Part shown: positions 23,535 to 34,683 of the stretch, in pieces
Layout of the letters: the number at the start of each line of letters is the position of its first letter
Position numbering within the stretch: position 1 is the stretch's first letter
Assembly: GCF_030272615.1 (NCBI RefSeq)
Contig: NC_081407.1
Coordinates: 377,635,132-377,699,131, forward strand
Source of the DNA: Cryptomeria japonica
Lineage: Eukaryota > Streptophyta > Pinopsida > Cupressales > Cupressaceae
Length of the DNA stretch: 64,000 nucleotides
Reading direction: 5' to 3'
Position numbers and translations under genes: made by a program
The notes under the pieces: generated by a model
Database searches by the model: none
What the model saw: the letters and a program-made list of their open reading frames with translations, nothing else
Told to the model about the DNA's origin: nothing

Positions 23535-23850
23535 TCATCTTCTTAGTAGAGATGTTAGTTCCTCTTGTGAATTATTATTTTCCATGTGATTTTGAGAATC
23601 AACATCCATTATATTTTGAACTCTATCATTTGGTATTTGTAGCACACTATGTATTGTAATGGAATTCATCCCTTCAAAACTAACCTCAACATTCCCATTA
23701 GATTGATGGTGAATTTGGACATACTTATGATTAAACACCTATATTTGTTGTCTTTATATCTCATTCAATTGGTTAGAATTCGTCATTATTTTCATTCTTC
23801 TCGATATATATTTTCCATCTTGAGATGCTCCTATAAGATGTGTTATAATG
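23535..23850 (-). pseudogene. Small frame of unknown function, copy A
   Basis: A 67-codon frame (NHKYVQIHHQSNGNVEVSFE, then NIMDVDSQNHMENNN, end LLRR) is nearly the same as that at 59177-59446. In copy A two in-frame stops precede it, whereas copy B reads through this part. Upstream on the minus strand, block B has Lys/Glu-rich debris that could be a coiled coil. The family is unknown; it could be the last exon of a lost gene or a transposon-derived frame. Confidence 0.4.
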
Positions 23851-24089
23851 TTATCTTCATGTTCTCTCATTAACACATCTTTCTCTATCATTTTAGTTTC
23901 AACGATTCATTTCTTCTTATTTTTATGCATCTATTAATTGTTCACACGAATCTCTCATATAATTTTGATCATATTCTTTCTCTTCTTCTTTTTGTTTCTC
24001 TTTAGTTGTAAAACTTATTACTTCCTCTTTTTGTAAATTTTCGATTTGTTCACATCATTTTTATTAATAAAAGAAGGACATGCCTATAC

Positions 24090-26330
24090 CTTAACAAAAA
24101 AGAAAAAATGGGATAGGCTTGCACCAGAACAAGCTTCCACAAATGCATGTAGAGAGAAGAGCTCACAAGTAGTGTAATGATCTAGATAACACTAAAAAAA
24201 CAAAACCCCTTTTTGAAAAGAGGCTTTTGATTAGAGTCATAAAACATGGGAATCGAAGTCCCAAGAAAATGAGACTACCTAATCAAAATAGAAGGGGTTT
24301 AGGAACACCTCAAACTATTATTTTAATAACCTCCCTTAGGCTACTATCAATTCAACCAAGGGGACACACAATAAGAAACAAATTTTACAAGGCTTTCGAC
24401 AACCTAGTACCAACATAGCTATCAAATAAACCAAATAGGGCCACCTCCATAAGTCAACTATAAATAAAAATAATGGGGAATATATTCCCAATGAATTAAA
24501 ACATAGGGGGAAGGGCTCCAAACAAAGGACCATAGAAAAATGATCCCAACACCTACAAAGAAGAAGAGGTCCCATAGGAAAGAACCCAACAAGGAACAAC
24601 AAAAAAAAATGGGAGCAAGGGGCAAAAGGAAATATCCTCAAGAAGGGTAGCATCCTCCAACAACTGGAAGAAACTAGAACCAAAGAAGGCACATAGAAAA
24701 TAGAGCCCTCTTTGGTTAAACGCTTGCAAGGTAACCTTCCCACAATACCTATCCAAAGTTCATCCACTTTAGCTTAAGGAGAGAAACCACTATGAAGAAA
24801 AACACTATCCCAATTTATCTCTATTGATGGACTATCTCAAAGCATCCAACTAAGAGATTAAAGTTTGCTTCATAGAAATTGCTTCATCCATTGAAGATTT
24901 CCCAAAGAGAAAAGTGTCAAATGTGAAGAGCCAATTTGTGAAGGAATAGGGAACAACTAAGATAGAAATGCACCTCTCTAAATTTTATTACCATTTGCAA
25001 CTTTTATGGATCTACTCGGCCCTTAAACCATTAAAACGAAGAGAAAAGGGGAAGGGTATGTCCTTGACAAACTCCATGAGTTGAAGTGAAAAACTGGCAT
25101 GGATAACAATTTACTATGACTAAAAATTTTGCTGTTGATATACATGATAAAATCCATTTACACTAGCTATGAAAAAAACCAAATTTCTAAAGGATGGCTA
25201 TGATGAATGTTCATTTATCTTTATCATATGCCATTTTGCATGCCAACATTTAGAATCACTACCAAAATATTTTCTAGATTTGTAGAATGAAGGATCTCAT
25301 TAGCAACTATTTCTCCTTCTAAAGTCTCCCTACCATGGACAAAGTCATCCTATTCTTTATAAAAATTTTCTAGACTGTGTTACAAAGTGTTATTAGCCTA
25401 AAGTTAGAAAAAGTGGATGGATGCATTTTTTTTGGAATGATGACAATGTGGGTTGTGTTGAAATCATTTATCTTCTTTCTATTCCATTTTTATTCTTATA
25501 GGATAGAAATACATCTCTCCTAACAAAAGACCAACATTGTTGGAAAAAAATCATGGCAAATCTATCAAGCCTAGGTTCTTTATTCGAGGCCATTTAGAAA
25601 CATTTTGTAACCTTTTCAATGGAAAAATCCACCATTAGCATTTTATTATGGTTCTCATCTACAAGTTTTAGAAGGCACCCTAGTGGAGGTGAAATTTGAA
25701 GATCCTCTTGATGTTCTCGCAACAAGAGAAAATTTCTAAAAAAATTATGGTCCTATCTTTAATCTCATTATGTGTGACTAGCTTATAACCATTAGTAGTG
25801 AGAATTATTTCTAATTTATTTATTTGTCTGTTCACTTTTGTAGATGTTAGAAGAACTTGGTACTCTTGTCACTCTCAGCTAACCAAGATTCTCTTGACGT
25901 ATGTTTCCAGTACAATTATTCTCTGCAAAGTATCTCTTCCAATTCTAACTTGAGCATATTTTATTTTGCAAGGGAAGCATTATCCATACAATATCCAATG
26001 GCTCTCTTATATTAATCTGATAGCTCTTGTTGAACCCTTTCTTTATTAGTGAAGATATTTTAGAATGCATTTTATTCTATTCTTCAATTTTTCCTTTTAC
26101 AAACTATAATTTGTTACTTAATTGGTACATTCTTTATCTCATAGTAAAAGGATTTTAATTTCAACATGACTCCAACAAAGGTAGAAAGGTACAATATCTA
26201 AACCACATTGACTCAAAATTGAAGGATGTAAGTCTTTATGGAGTTTTTGTAGTATTTTGAAGGAGGATGGAAAACTCATTGGACCCTATGGATCGCATAA
26301 GGAAGGGAGAAAATTCCATTGGAGAAGAGA
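24090..26330 (-). pseudogene. Old L1-type LINE, reverse transcriptase part
   Basis: Reading on the minus strand with frame changes and stops, LINE landmarks appear in order: SWLAESDKSTKFF (near 25860), NKLEIILTTNGYKLV, MASNKEPRLDRF followed by MIFFQQCWSFV (near 25530-25590; usual pattern KAPGPDGF--FFQ--W), VNCYPCQFFTSTHGVCQG (near 25060-25115; usual N-G-P---F----GVRQGDPLSP) and DTFLFGKSSMDEAISMKQTL (near 24880-24930; usual FADDT-LF). The 3' part continues to about 24090 with CCTATCCCA. The endonuclease is not readable. The same 3' half lies in block B (59780-60640). The family is different from the LINEs at 38930-48945. Confidence 0.75.
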
Positions 26331-26659
26331 GGCAAGAATAAAAAATTAGAAGCCTGTATAATGTTTTTAGAATTTAATAAAAAACTTGTCTTTTGTTTAT
26401 CCAAGTGTAGGAGCCATTTTAATGGATGCAATTGTAATGGTTAAAAAACATGTATGATGAAGAGATGAAGAGGAAATATTTTCTTTACTCCGAGGAGAGA
26501 TGGAAGTTTCAATATGGATTTACCTTCAAATACTTTATCCATATTATATTTAAAAAAGGGGGAAATTCACTAGATCCAATCTCTTATGGAAGACATTGAA
26601 TACTAAATGAATTGACAATGGGATAGAAATGACAAGCTAATCCCACTTTTAGAATGAAA

Positions 26660-27668
26660 AAATATTGAGTTATGTGTTGTAGGACTAAGTGTAAAAGTAG
26701 AAAGCAACTTATTATAACTTGAGATAGAAGCATGAGATGAATGTGTGCACCTGGATTTCGCTACAATATGTCGAGACGAAGCTGCCCTGTGAATTTGATG
26801 AAAAGTTGTCAGGACCGTGCTGAAAGTGTCTACTATCCTCTAAAAAATCTGTGAAGCAAAAAACTTCTTTTCCACCTCTCCAAATGGATTCTGAATATGC
26901 AAACAGAGTTGTGCACCTACAACCTAAACACAGAAAAGACAAGAAAAGGGGTTGGGATTGGGGGTTTGCCTTCAGTGCAAATCCCAGTTTTGGAATTATC
27001 CAAATGATGAAAGAAAGTACTTGCAAGTAAATATAAATGAAATAATGAAATGTAATTCACCTCAAGGGAGGTTTTTGATATAATGTAGGTAGATTTGATT
27101 GTATTAAATTGAATGTTGAAAGGGATCTCTTCTTCAGTGGTTGAATCCTTCACTTGAATGCAACACCTAGCCTTGAAGGAAGACTTGAGAATGCTCAATG
27201 CTAGAATAGAATGCTTGAATGCTTGAACTTATGCCCACTCTTCGCTTATCCAACTTTTTTCTTCTTGAAAAATGAGAAAGAAAATTTGACATATATACTT
27301 GTTAATTAGGGATAACTAATTGATTGATTTCTCATCACAGGCCAACACAGGGAAATTTTTTCCCATTTTATGCAAAGTCCAATGCAAAGATAGGACAAAA
27401 TAGGGAAAGGAAAAGGGCACCACACCCCTTTCCTAGGAGAAAAGGGGTACCACACCCATATCCTAGGAGGGATAGGGGCACCACACCCTAGTCCTACCCC
27501 TGTCTCAAGACAGGAAGGAGGTTCAAGTAGTGTGGAGGGCTGCACAAGTGGAGTTTCTGGGGGTTGAGAAAATCTCGGATCTCTGATCAAGCTTGGGAAT
27601 TCGAATTGGCAACGTGAACACACTATCATATTTGAAAATTGTAAGGGTCACAATTTTATGACACTATA
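26660..27668 (-). mobile_element. Diverged LTR related to the first element
   Basis: Text matches the LTR at 2-1242 in several places: CTCTTCAGTGGTTGAATCCTT, GAATGCAACACCTAGCCTTGAA, GTTTGCCTTCAGTGCAAATCCC, and the end CACAATTTTATGACACTATA. The LTR beginning is missing, so it is truncated at about 26660. At the site of the 31-bp minisatellite it carries a different tandem repeat (27405-27500, units around GGCACCACACCC), showing that this LTR position repeatedly gains arrays. Confidence 0.75.
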
Positions 27669-28140
27669 TTTATCCCCCACTTTAACGGGAGTATAATCAT
27701 ACGCCAATACTGCTAGTAAAGTACAAGGAAACAAGATTGAAAGACTTCTACCATGTCAAGGAGGCAAGATGCACCAAGTACCGAGTGGACCAAGAATCTT
27801 ATTAAATCGATTGACAAAGTAAAACTGAAGATCAAGAAGGTTCCTCTCACCATGAGTCGAGAAAAAGATATCAAAATTATAAAGCAAAGCTGATTTCACT
27901 AAATAATTCTATGTATCAAAGTGCAAAATATGAGTGGAGTGTATGCCCCCATGTTAAAGATTTCACACACGCCTTATCAGGAGAAATTTATTTAAGGTAG
28001 GATACACCCAAGAGAGAGAGAAGAGGGAGCATATTATCACAAGGATATAGCCTCCAATTGAGGAATAAACCCAACAATAATGAATACAAAACAAAAGGTA
28101 ATTTTTCTTTCCTTGGGGTTAGTATGCTATATGCTAACTC
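27669..28140 (-). mobile_element. Polypurine tract and 3' internal fragment of the diverged element
   Basis: AAAGTGGGGGATAAA on the minus strand (27669-27683) adjoins the LTR. The following bases parallel 1243-1760 (for example GTCAAGGAGGCAAGAT, GTCGATTGACAAAGTAAAA-like and CTTTCCTTGGGGT text). The match stops at about 28140, where a different repeat begins, so the element was cut off there. Confidence 0.75.
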
Positions 28141-28880
28141 ATAGACATAAAAATAAAATTGGCACAGGTAACAAGGGCTTCGGTATTTCAAGAGCCAATG
28201 GAAGTAAAAAATCCAAATTAAGTGCTCGCAACCCATGTTCCTGTTCTGGGATAAGTTGATTTTAAACCACCAATAGCATATGAAAGGGCACCCATTGATA
28301 TTTATCTGCTCGAAGAAGCGCTAGTTTAACTCGCCACCCTTGAATTTTATCTTGGGTAGGGGTATTGGCATTGATGGGAAGAGATAGAAGCAAAGACACT
28401 AGCAGTATTCGTTTCAGTTCCAAATCCCCTTGCCACGCTATGGGTTTACCACCTAGCAACCCCTATGATCAGAGACACTATGCGTTGTTAATGCTTTGTA
28501 AGGTTGATATTCATGTAATGTACCATGGATGTGGGTGGTAGAATAAGGAGCATCAACATTGCACGTGGTACTCAACAAAATGCTCAGGTGAATCATAGAG
28601 GTTTAGACAGTGCATTCGACATGTTTGACAGAATGTTTCAAAGAGATGTCATCTCATGTAATGCAACAATTGCAAGATATGCACAAAATGGATTTCCCGA
28701 AAAATCTTTCGAATCTTTCAAGCAAATTCAAAATAGCAGATGTAGATTTGAACATCACAACCTTTGCCAGTTCCTCACATGGTATGAATGTCCACAAAGC
28801 ATAATAGAATTTAGAATTTTCATGAGAAGTTATAGTTGGAAATGCTCCCACAGGCATGCAATACAAAATGTTTTTATTTA
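28141..28880 (+). repeat. Direct repeat R, copy 1, with PPR relic
   Basis: Collinear with 34684-35420, same orientation, mostly identical by eye. The right part (about 28560-28866) is a PPR relic: GLDSAFDMFDRMFQRDVISC, NATIARYAQNGFPEKSFESF, then a frame change after which DLNITTFASSSHGMNVHKA reads in another frame. The left part (28141-28520) has an unidentified sequence with short frames on the minus strand. Confidence 0.75.
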
Positions 28881-29015
28881 GATTTTTAAATAAAGTTTTT
28901 TTGCATGGGCATAATAATTGTTCAATAAAGTTTTTTTTGCAGAAAGTTTATTTTTTAATAAAGTCTTTTTTTGCATGGGAATAATAATTGTTTTTATTTA
29001 GATTTTTAAAATCTT
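28870..29015. repeat. A/T-rich duplicated stretch
   Basis: TTTTATTTAGATTTTTAAA occurs at about 28871 and 28993, and TTTTTGCATGGG followed by ATAATAATTGTT occurs twice between them. Confidence 0.7.
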
Positions 29016-29049
29016 TTAAAAACACAAACATCATTTAATAAGTCAAACT

Positions 29050-29341
29050 GGGAACAACTTTTTTCTTGTCTCTTCACACCTATCTTGCAGTGCGGGGTTG
29101 ATTTGCTCCTTTATATCTCTTGGCCACATCCCAATCGAAGGCATCTTTTTCTATAATATTCTACAGGGCTTTTTGGTGGCATCATCTTCATGTTTCCAGA
29201 TTTGCACTATCATGTTGTATGCTCTTGCATGAGCAATGTTGTACTCGCACTATCATAATTTGCCACACCTCTTTGTATCTTGTAATTGTTGATATATTTG
29301 ATGTAATCCTCTTATATACATAGATAGTGCAAAATCTCACA
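29050..29341 (+). mobile_element. Partial 5' LTR of the copia-type element
   Basis: The sequence directly before the primer-binding site should be the 3' part of an LTR and ends in CA (CTCACA, 29336-29341). TATATACATAG and CTTTGTATCTTGTAATTG are typical of the transcript end region of copia LTRs. I could not fix the left edge, and no second copy was found after the coding frame, so this rests on position. Confidence 0.5.
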
Positions 29342-29354
29342 TGGTATCAGATCC
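29342..29354 (+). promoter_or_regulatory. Copia-type primer-binding site (initiator Met tRNA)
   Basis: TGGTATCAGATCC differs at one base from the usual plant copia site TGGTATCAGAGCC, complementary to the 3' end of initiator methionine tRNA. It fixes the 5' end of the internal region and the plus orientation of the element. The leader between it and the gag start (29355-30167) has no supported gene. Confidence 0.85.
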
Positions 29355-30167
29355 ATTAGAGTGTCATTGGTTTGCTAATTGAGAGAAATTGATGCTATTT
29401 GGTATTGTGTATTTTTGAGTTTTCTATTGCAGGTTATTATTGAAGCTTGATGGGTCAAATCTGAGGTTACCATTGGATTGAGGAGGACGAAGAAAGTTAC
29501 TTTTGACTTTTGTTTCATCCAAATCGGACTTCGGAGGTGAAATCTAGAGGCATTTGAAGTTTGACGCTACGGCGGAAATTTTCTAGAAATCATAATTTTG
29601 CAGGCATTTTTCAAATAGCGATATCTCACTCATCCGGACTCATTTTTTCAAGCAACTTTTTTTGTTTTGGGATATAATTTCGTGATCTGTACAATGATGC
29701 AGGATTTTTCTATTTCTCAGATAAAGGTTTTTTCAGAAATCATGAAATCTCAGTTTTTACAACTTTGGAGGCTTCATTTGGGCTCATATGGACTTCTTTT
29801 CAGGTGCCATTTTCGTTGAAAGTGTATATTTTTTCATCTACTTTCATAATCTACCATTTGTTTGCAGTAATTTTAAGTAAAAATTGTACTTTCATTATTT
29901 GGCCATTTTTGGCATATTTGGTACTTGCATTTTGCTTGGATCTCAATTTAGATCACTAGCAGTATTTGTTGAAGTCTCTTAGATCTCATTTTGAGAAGTT
30001 GTAAATTGAAATCAGAAGTCCACTTTGCCTTGTTTTTCAAGTGGCCTATTATACACGCACTACATATAAAGTGCCAAAATCATCTTTTTTGGGGGTACTT
30101 TGATTGAGTGAATTTGGGGGGTGTCTCTTGTGCTTTTGTACTATTGTGTTCCTTCCTTTTTGCTACT

Positions 30168-32747
30168 ATGGGTTCTTCTAAGTTTCCTCTCTTAACTCCT
30201 CATAATTATGCTACTTGGAAATTTGATGCATGGAGTAAACTTATGGAAAAAGGACTAACATATTACATTGATGGAACTATTGTTGCTCCCACTGATCCTA
30301 AGGTTGATCCAGTTGGTCACTTGGATTGGCTCACTAAAAATATCATGGCAATTGGTACCTTAAGAGAGTATGTATCAAAGGATCTCATTTTTCATATTGA
30401 TAAATGTACTCTAATCAAGGATGCTTGGCTAAAGTTTCAAGACTTATATAATCAAGTTGATGAGATTAGGGGATATCAAATTGATAGTGATCTCACCATG
30501 TTGGATCCCAAGAACTTTGATACTATACAAGATTATATCACTAAGGAAAATGTGTTGAGGGAACAACTCAAATATTGTGGCATTGATAAGAAGGATACTC
30601 AATTGATATTCAACTTGATAGGCAAGCTTCCACAAGAATATGCAGCATTTGTTTCTAGTTTCCAAACCCATAGTTTGACAATGGGTTCAAGCTACACAAT
30701 GCCTACATTTGATGCTTTCAATGAAATGTTGATGATGGAACAAACTAAGTTTATAAGCATGGGCATTCTTAAGGCTTCTAAGTCTCAATCATTAGTGGTA
30801 AATCAAGGGAACAAAGGAAATCAAGGAAAGGACAACTCAAACAAGAAGAAATGGAAATCAAAGTGTAAGGACAAAGCATCATCCTCTCCACAACAAGGAG
30901 ATACATCCTCTTCCAAGAGGTATAATTGACCAAAGAGGGAGAGACCTACTTGTTCCTATTGTAAAAATTTTGGTCATGAGGAGCATCGTTGCCATTCTAA
31001 GAAGATTGATGAGCTCACACATATCATCAAAAAGCATAACATTGATGTGCCTAATATCTACAAGAAGGATGATTCATCAACTTCCACTTCCTCACATTCA
31101 AAATGAAAAGGGAAAGCGTTCATGGCTTCTACAAGTGGGAAGACTCACTCTTTTGGAACAAGAAAAGGAAAATCTCTATGTGCTACTATTAGTCATGATT
31201 CAGAGAGATGGCTTCTAGATTCAGGGGCTTCTCATCATATGGCATCTTTACAGTCTATGTTCTCTACATTTGAGCCTTGTACCATGCCACAAATTTTGAT
31301 GGGCAATCATACATATATGGATGTGATTGGGAAAGGATCTATTGACATTGGGGATAACTCCTTCAATGAGGTGTTGTGTGTACCCCACTTGACAAACAAT
31401 CTCCTTTCTATCTATCAAATCACACATGCCACAACTAAGAGAGTTGTGGAGTTCACACTTGAGTCAGTTTTCATTAGAGACTTGGAGACTAGAGCTATCA
31501 TTGTGACAAAATGCCATGAGCACTATGAAGATTGTCAAAGAAAAGAAAAAGTCTTCTGTCAACTTGAAAACAAAGAGCTTGAAGATGATGATTCAAATTC
31601 TTTTCAGACATGCATGCAACCGAAGCTTGAAAATAACGATGAAGACATGCATAAAGAAGAATCCCCTATAGTTTTCATTCCAGCTTGGTGTCTCAAGTCT
31701 TATGATGATGACTTTCTACGTGGAGAAGATATTCTCATTCATCCATCACCGACAGTTCAAGATGAAAACTTTTTCAAGGAAATCAAAGGTATAATACCTA
31801 GTGAACAATCTTGTATGGATATGACCAATAGAGAAGGAAACATAAGTAAAATTTTGCAGACATATTCTTTATCTTCAAAAATGGAGACGTTTACTGAATT
31901 TCTAGATCAGCCTCAAGTGAAAGAATTTGAACCATCGAGAATCCACTCTTTATCATGCATGTCACCTGAGTATACAGTTTTCAAATTTCATGAAGAGTGT
32001 GATGAAGAGGAATCATTGGGACAAGAGAGCACAAAAAGTAATGCAAATATCTATGTGAGGGTTGAATATGAAATCCATGTAGGTATATCAATAAATATCC
32101 CTATTTTTATGGAATTGTAATCTATGCCTTATGAAGTATTCAAGGTTCAAAGAAATCCTCCTTTTGAATATTTGGATCAAGAAGACATCCTTATTCAAGG
32201 GGATAGTTTTGGGAATTATACCAAAAATGCAGAGATAAATGAGGTAATGGATGATCTAATGAAGGAAATCAATGAAGTTAATTCTCATAATGTTTGTATT
32301 TCAGATTATTGTTTGAAGGCTTCAAATGATGACTTCTATAGTAAAAGTGCGTACCTCAATCCTTTGTTTTCATATGAGCGTATTTATACAGATGATTTTC
32401 AAGATGAAATTCTTGAACATGATTCAATGGTTATGTCTACTCAAGTTTCTTCACATCATAGATTATATGAAGGTTGTCCGATTTGTGCATTAATTTATTG
32501 TAAACCAGACTATCAGAGGGATCTTCAGATAGAGGATATGGGTATGCTTGAGAATATTTCACAAATTGTCAATAAAGTTCAAAGTGGTACCCCAATACTT
32601 GAGGAGAGCCTACAAATTTATGATGAGAGATGGTTGTTTGGTTCACTGTCCAAATTTTTTTCTCATCTTATACATGTTGATCTTGCCAACTCACTAATCT
32701 TACAGGTTTCACATGGATGCTTGCCATATTTCTGCACAGGTGCCTAG
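30168..32747 (+). pseudogene. Copia-type gag-protease fused to a novel acidic domain
   Basis: One frame runs from ATG 30168 (MGSSKFPLLTPHNYATWKFD) to the TAG at 32745-32747, with stops only at 30927-30929 (TGA), 31104-31106 (TGA) and 32118-32120 (TAA). Order: copia gag (to about 30780), basic Lys-rich stretch, zinc knuckle CSYCKNFGHEEHRC (near 30955-30995), protease with intact DSGASHHM (near 31217) and its usual tail VFIRDLETRAIIVT (to about 31507). Integrase, RT and RNase H should follow. Instead the frame continues for about 410 codons as an acidic sequence I do not recognise, with an internal degenerate repeat (AWCLKSYDDDF near 31690; DYCLKASNDDF near 32305). The upstream ATG at 30108 is less likely, because the conserved gag begins at 30168. 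The element cannot be autonomous. Confidence 0.85.
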
Positions 32748-33430
32748 TTCGGTCAGCCTGTGAATGGTTTTGTATGAAGATCGTGGAGAGCTTTGAGATG
32801 GGATTTGCCTACTATGTGCATAATTTAGTTATAAGTTTTGTTGTGTTCATCCCATTTTTGGTTTGTGTCTGGTTTCTTCGGCTATTACCTATGTTGTTTC
32901 TTCTTGACTCTGTTGCCCAATGTATAGTGCACTAGACTGCGAGCCAGAGATTTTGGGTTCATCCTGCATCCTTTGCAGTCCTTGTCCCCAGTCATAGCTA
33001 GTTGTTGCCCCCATATTTGGGATACCTGAAATTTTAACTTCATATCAGTCTCAATGTTGAATGAAGGCCCAAATATGTGGCTATGTGCAAGCAATGAGCA
33101 TGTGATCTAAGGTCCTTGTCAGTCAAATTATGAAAAATGGAGGAATTTTGGAAGTTACAAATAATTAAAGTAAATCATTTCATATACATGTCCTTTGCAT
33201 CATTATGTGTTATGTGGCCAATTTTCATCTGAACCCAGTTCATAGTTTATCATATATTAAACTTTCAAATTTTGATGTCCCTTGCCCAAAAATGATTAAA
33301 ATCTCTCATCCTAGGTATTTTCATGAGGAATAAATTATTACCTTTTCTTATTTCCCTACCATAAATGTGTGCTTTAAATATCAGAGCTTAATTTCTTACC
33401 ATTTGAAAGTTATGGTTATTTTTCCTAAGT
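32748..33430. other. Sequence after the chimeric frame
   Basis: No polypurine tract, 3' LTR copy or gene could be recognised. Short frames only. Confidence 0.5.
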
Positions 33431-33440
33431 TTGCATATTA

Positions 33441-33490
33441 AATTTAAAATATTAAATTATTTTTCAAAAGATAATTTAATATTTTAAATT
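33441..33490. repeat. 20-bp perfect inverted repeat
   Basis: Arms 33441-33460 and 33471-33490 are exact reverse complements (AATTTAAAATATTAAATTAT and its complement) around a 10-base loop, so the stretch can form a strong A/T hairpin. Confidence 0.9.
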
Positions 33491-33611
33491 ATTTTAATAT
33501 TTGTGGTAATTTGAGGGAGAATTTTATCTAAAAACATCATTTCCATTTCCCCTTTGTTCTCCTTCATATTCGATGGTTTTTGAAGTCAAGATCATAGTGT
33601 TTGTAAGAGAA

Positions 33612-33778
33612 GGTTAAGGATGCTTCATTTTCGAGCATTCTTAACCCATATTCATAACTTCAAAAGGAAAAAGGTTAAGAATGCTCCAAAATGAAGCATT
33701 TCTAACCTTATTTCCTAACCTTGTGGGACCTCTTTGTCAAGAAGATTAGAAATTCTCCATTTTGGAGCATTCTTTACC
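33612..33778. repeat. Three 35-base palindromic units
   Basis: Units at 33612-33646, 33673-33707 and 33744-33778 are related. Each is itself a hairpin of about 13 paired bases around 9 bases (GGTTAAG-ATGCT with AGCAT-CTTAACC). The middle unit has its loop in the opposite orientation, so units 1+2 or 2+3 can also pair as long 35-base arms. Pairing is best in unit 1 (a single G/T-type mismatch) and weakest in unit 3. Confidence 0.85.
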
Positions 33779-33819
33779 TTCTCCATAAGAGATAAAAAAA
33801 AAAGTTCTAAAATGAAATG

Positions 33820-34640
33820 CAGTCTCATGGAATTACACAGTATGAAGAATGTGGAAGCACAGACAGAACCCGTGAACTGTTTACCAAAATGCTTCAAGAG
33901 AGACGTCCCCTCATGAATGAAAAAAAAGGATTTCAGAATGTGCACAAAATGGATTTTGCATGCAAGCTTTCAAAATCTTTGAATCAATGAAGCACTCTAG
34001 AATATATTTTAACATCGTAGGATTTGTTTCGTAGGACTCGTGATGGTTATCTTGTGGATGCTCTAAACCTTATTACCAAGATGTTAATGAAAGCTATGTT
34101 GTTCATTTGGATATGTTTTCTTGATACCTGCAATACATATATATATATATGAAGGTGGCAGTCCATGATATTAAATGAACAAGTTTTGACAGACACTGCA
34201 ATTTCAAACACCCTTGTAGACATGCACACAAAAAATGAAATAGAAAGAACAGGTTATGAAGATTCATCAAAGCATAAAGTTAGACACATTTCGTCAAATG
34301 TTATCATTGCAACTGCTCTAGTAGACATGACTACAAACTATGGAAGCATGGCAAAGCTGGAAACTGATTGACAATATAATATGGTAGACACGAATGTAAA
34401 TACCTCAAATTGATGTCATCTTATATAATGCCAGGACTGCACGATATGCATTGGAAACATTCGATGCAAAGTATTTATAAATTTAAAGCAAATGCAATTG
34501 GTAGATGTAAAGCCACTCTCAGTTGACTTTGGTTGTAAAGTATTTATAAATTTAAAGCAAATGCAATTGGTAGATGTAAAGCCACTCTCAGTTGATTTTG
34601 GTTGCAATTGGTAGATGTAAAGTATTTATACGATCCATGT
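33820..34640 (+). pseudogene. Degenerate PPR gene relic
   Basis: PPR-like pieces follow each other in changing frames: YEECGSTDRTRELFTKMLQ (near 33850), AQNGF-like text near 33945, VLTDTAISNTLVDMHTKNE (near 34180), VIIATALVDMTTNYGSMAK (near 34300), ALETF (near 34450) and LKQMQLVDVKPLSVDF (near 34490 and again near 34560). The order fits a PLS-class PPR protein. The last motif is part of a tandem duplication. No continuous frame remains. Confidence 0.7.
34468..34629. repeat. 69-bp tandem repeat within the PPR relic
   Basis: Two copies with period 69 (starting near 34471 and 34540) and a third partial copy to 34629. The unit covers the PPR motif text LKQMQLVDVKP. Confidence 0.85.
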
Positions 34641-34683
34641 CACCCACGGCTAAGGCATAGAAGGCACCAGAGCAAGCAACAGA

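Larger units (their letters stand above)
15601..24965. repeat. Segmental duplication block A
   Basis: From TAAATAGTTGTTAGAG onward this segment is collinear with 52683-60645 (block B). Both hold, in order, a shared non-coding module, an F-box gene on the minus strand, T/G-rich plus-strand repeat, an F-box 5' remnant, a small shared frame and a minus-strand LINE end. Block A alone has about 2.3 kb at 19500-21835. Block B alone has about 585 bp after 53215 and about 390 bp at 58585-58970. Confidence 0.85.

Noticed and set aside
24336-24767. 143-codon minus-strand frame rich in Leu/Phe/Cys
   Set aside because: It is the 3' part of a decayed LINE; the counterpart at 59961-60448 is split over two frames.
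33612-33778. CRISPR-like array of three repeats
   Set aside because: The units are palindromes with one inverted, the spacers differ in length, and the context is a plant nuclear genome.
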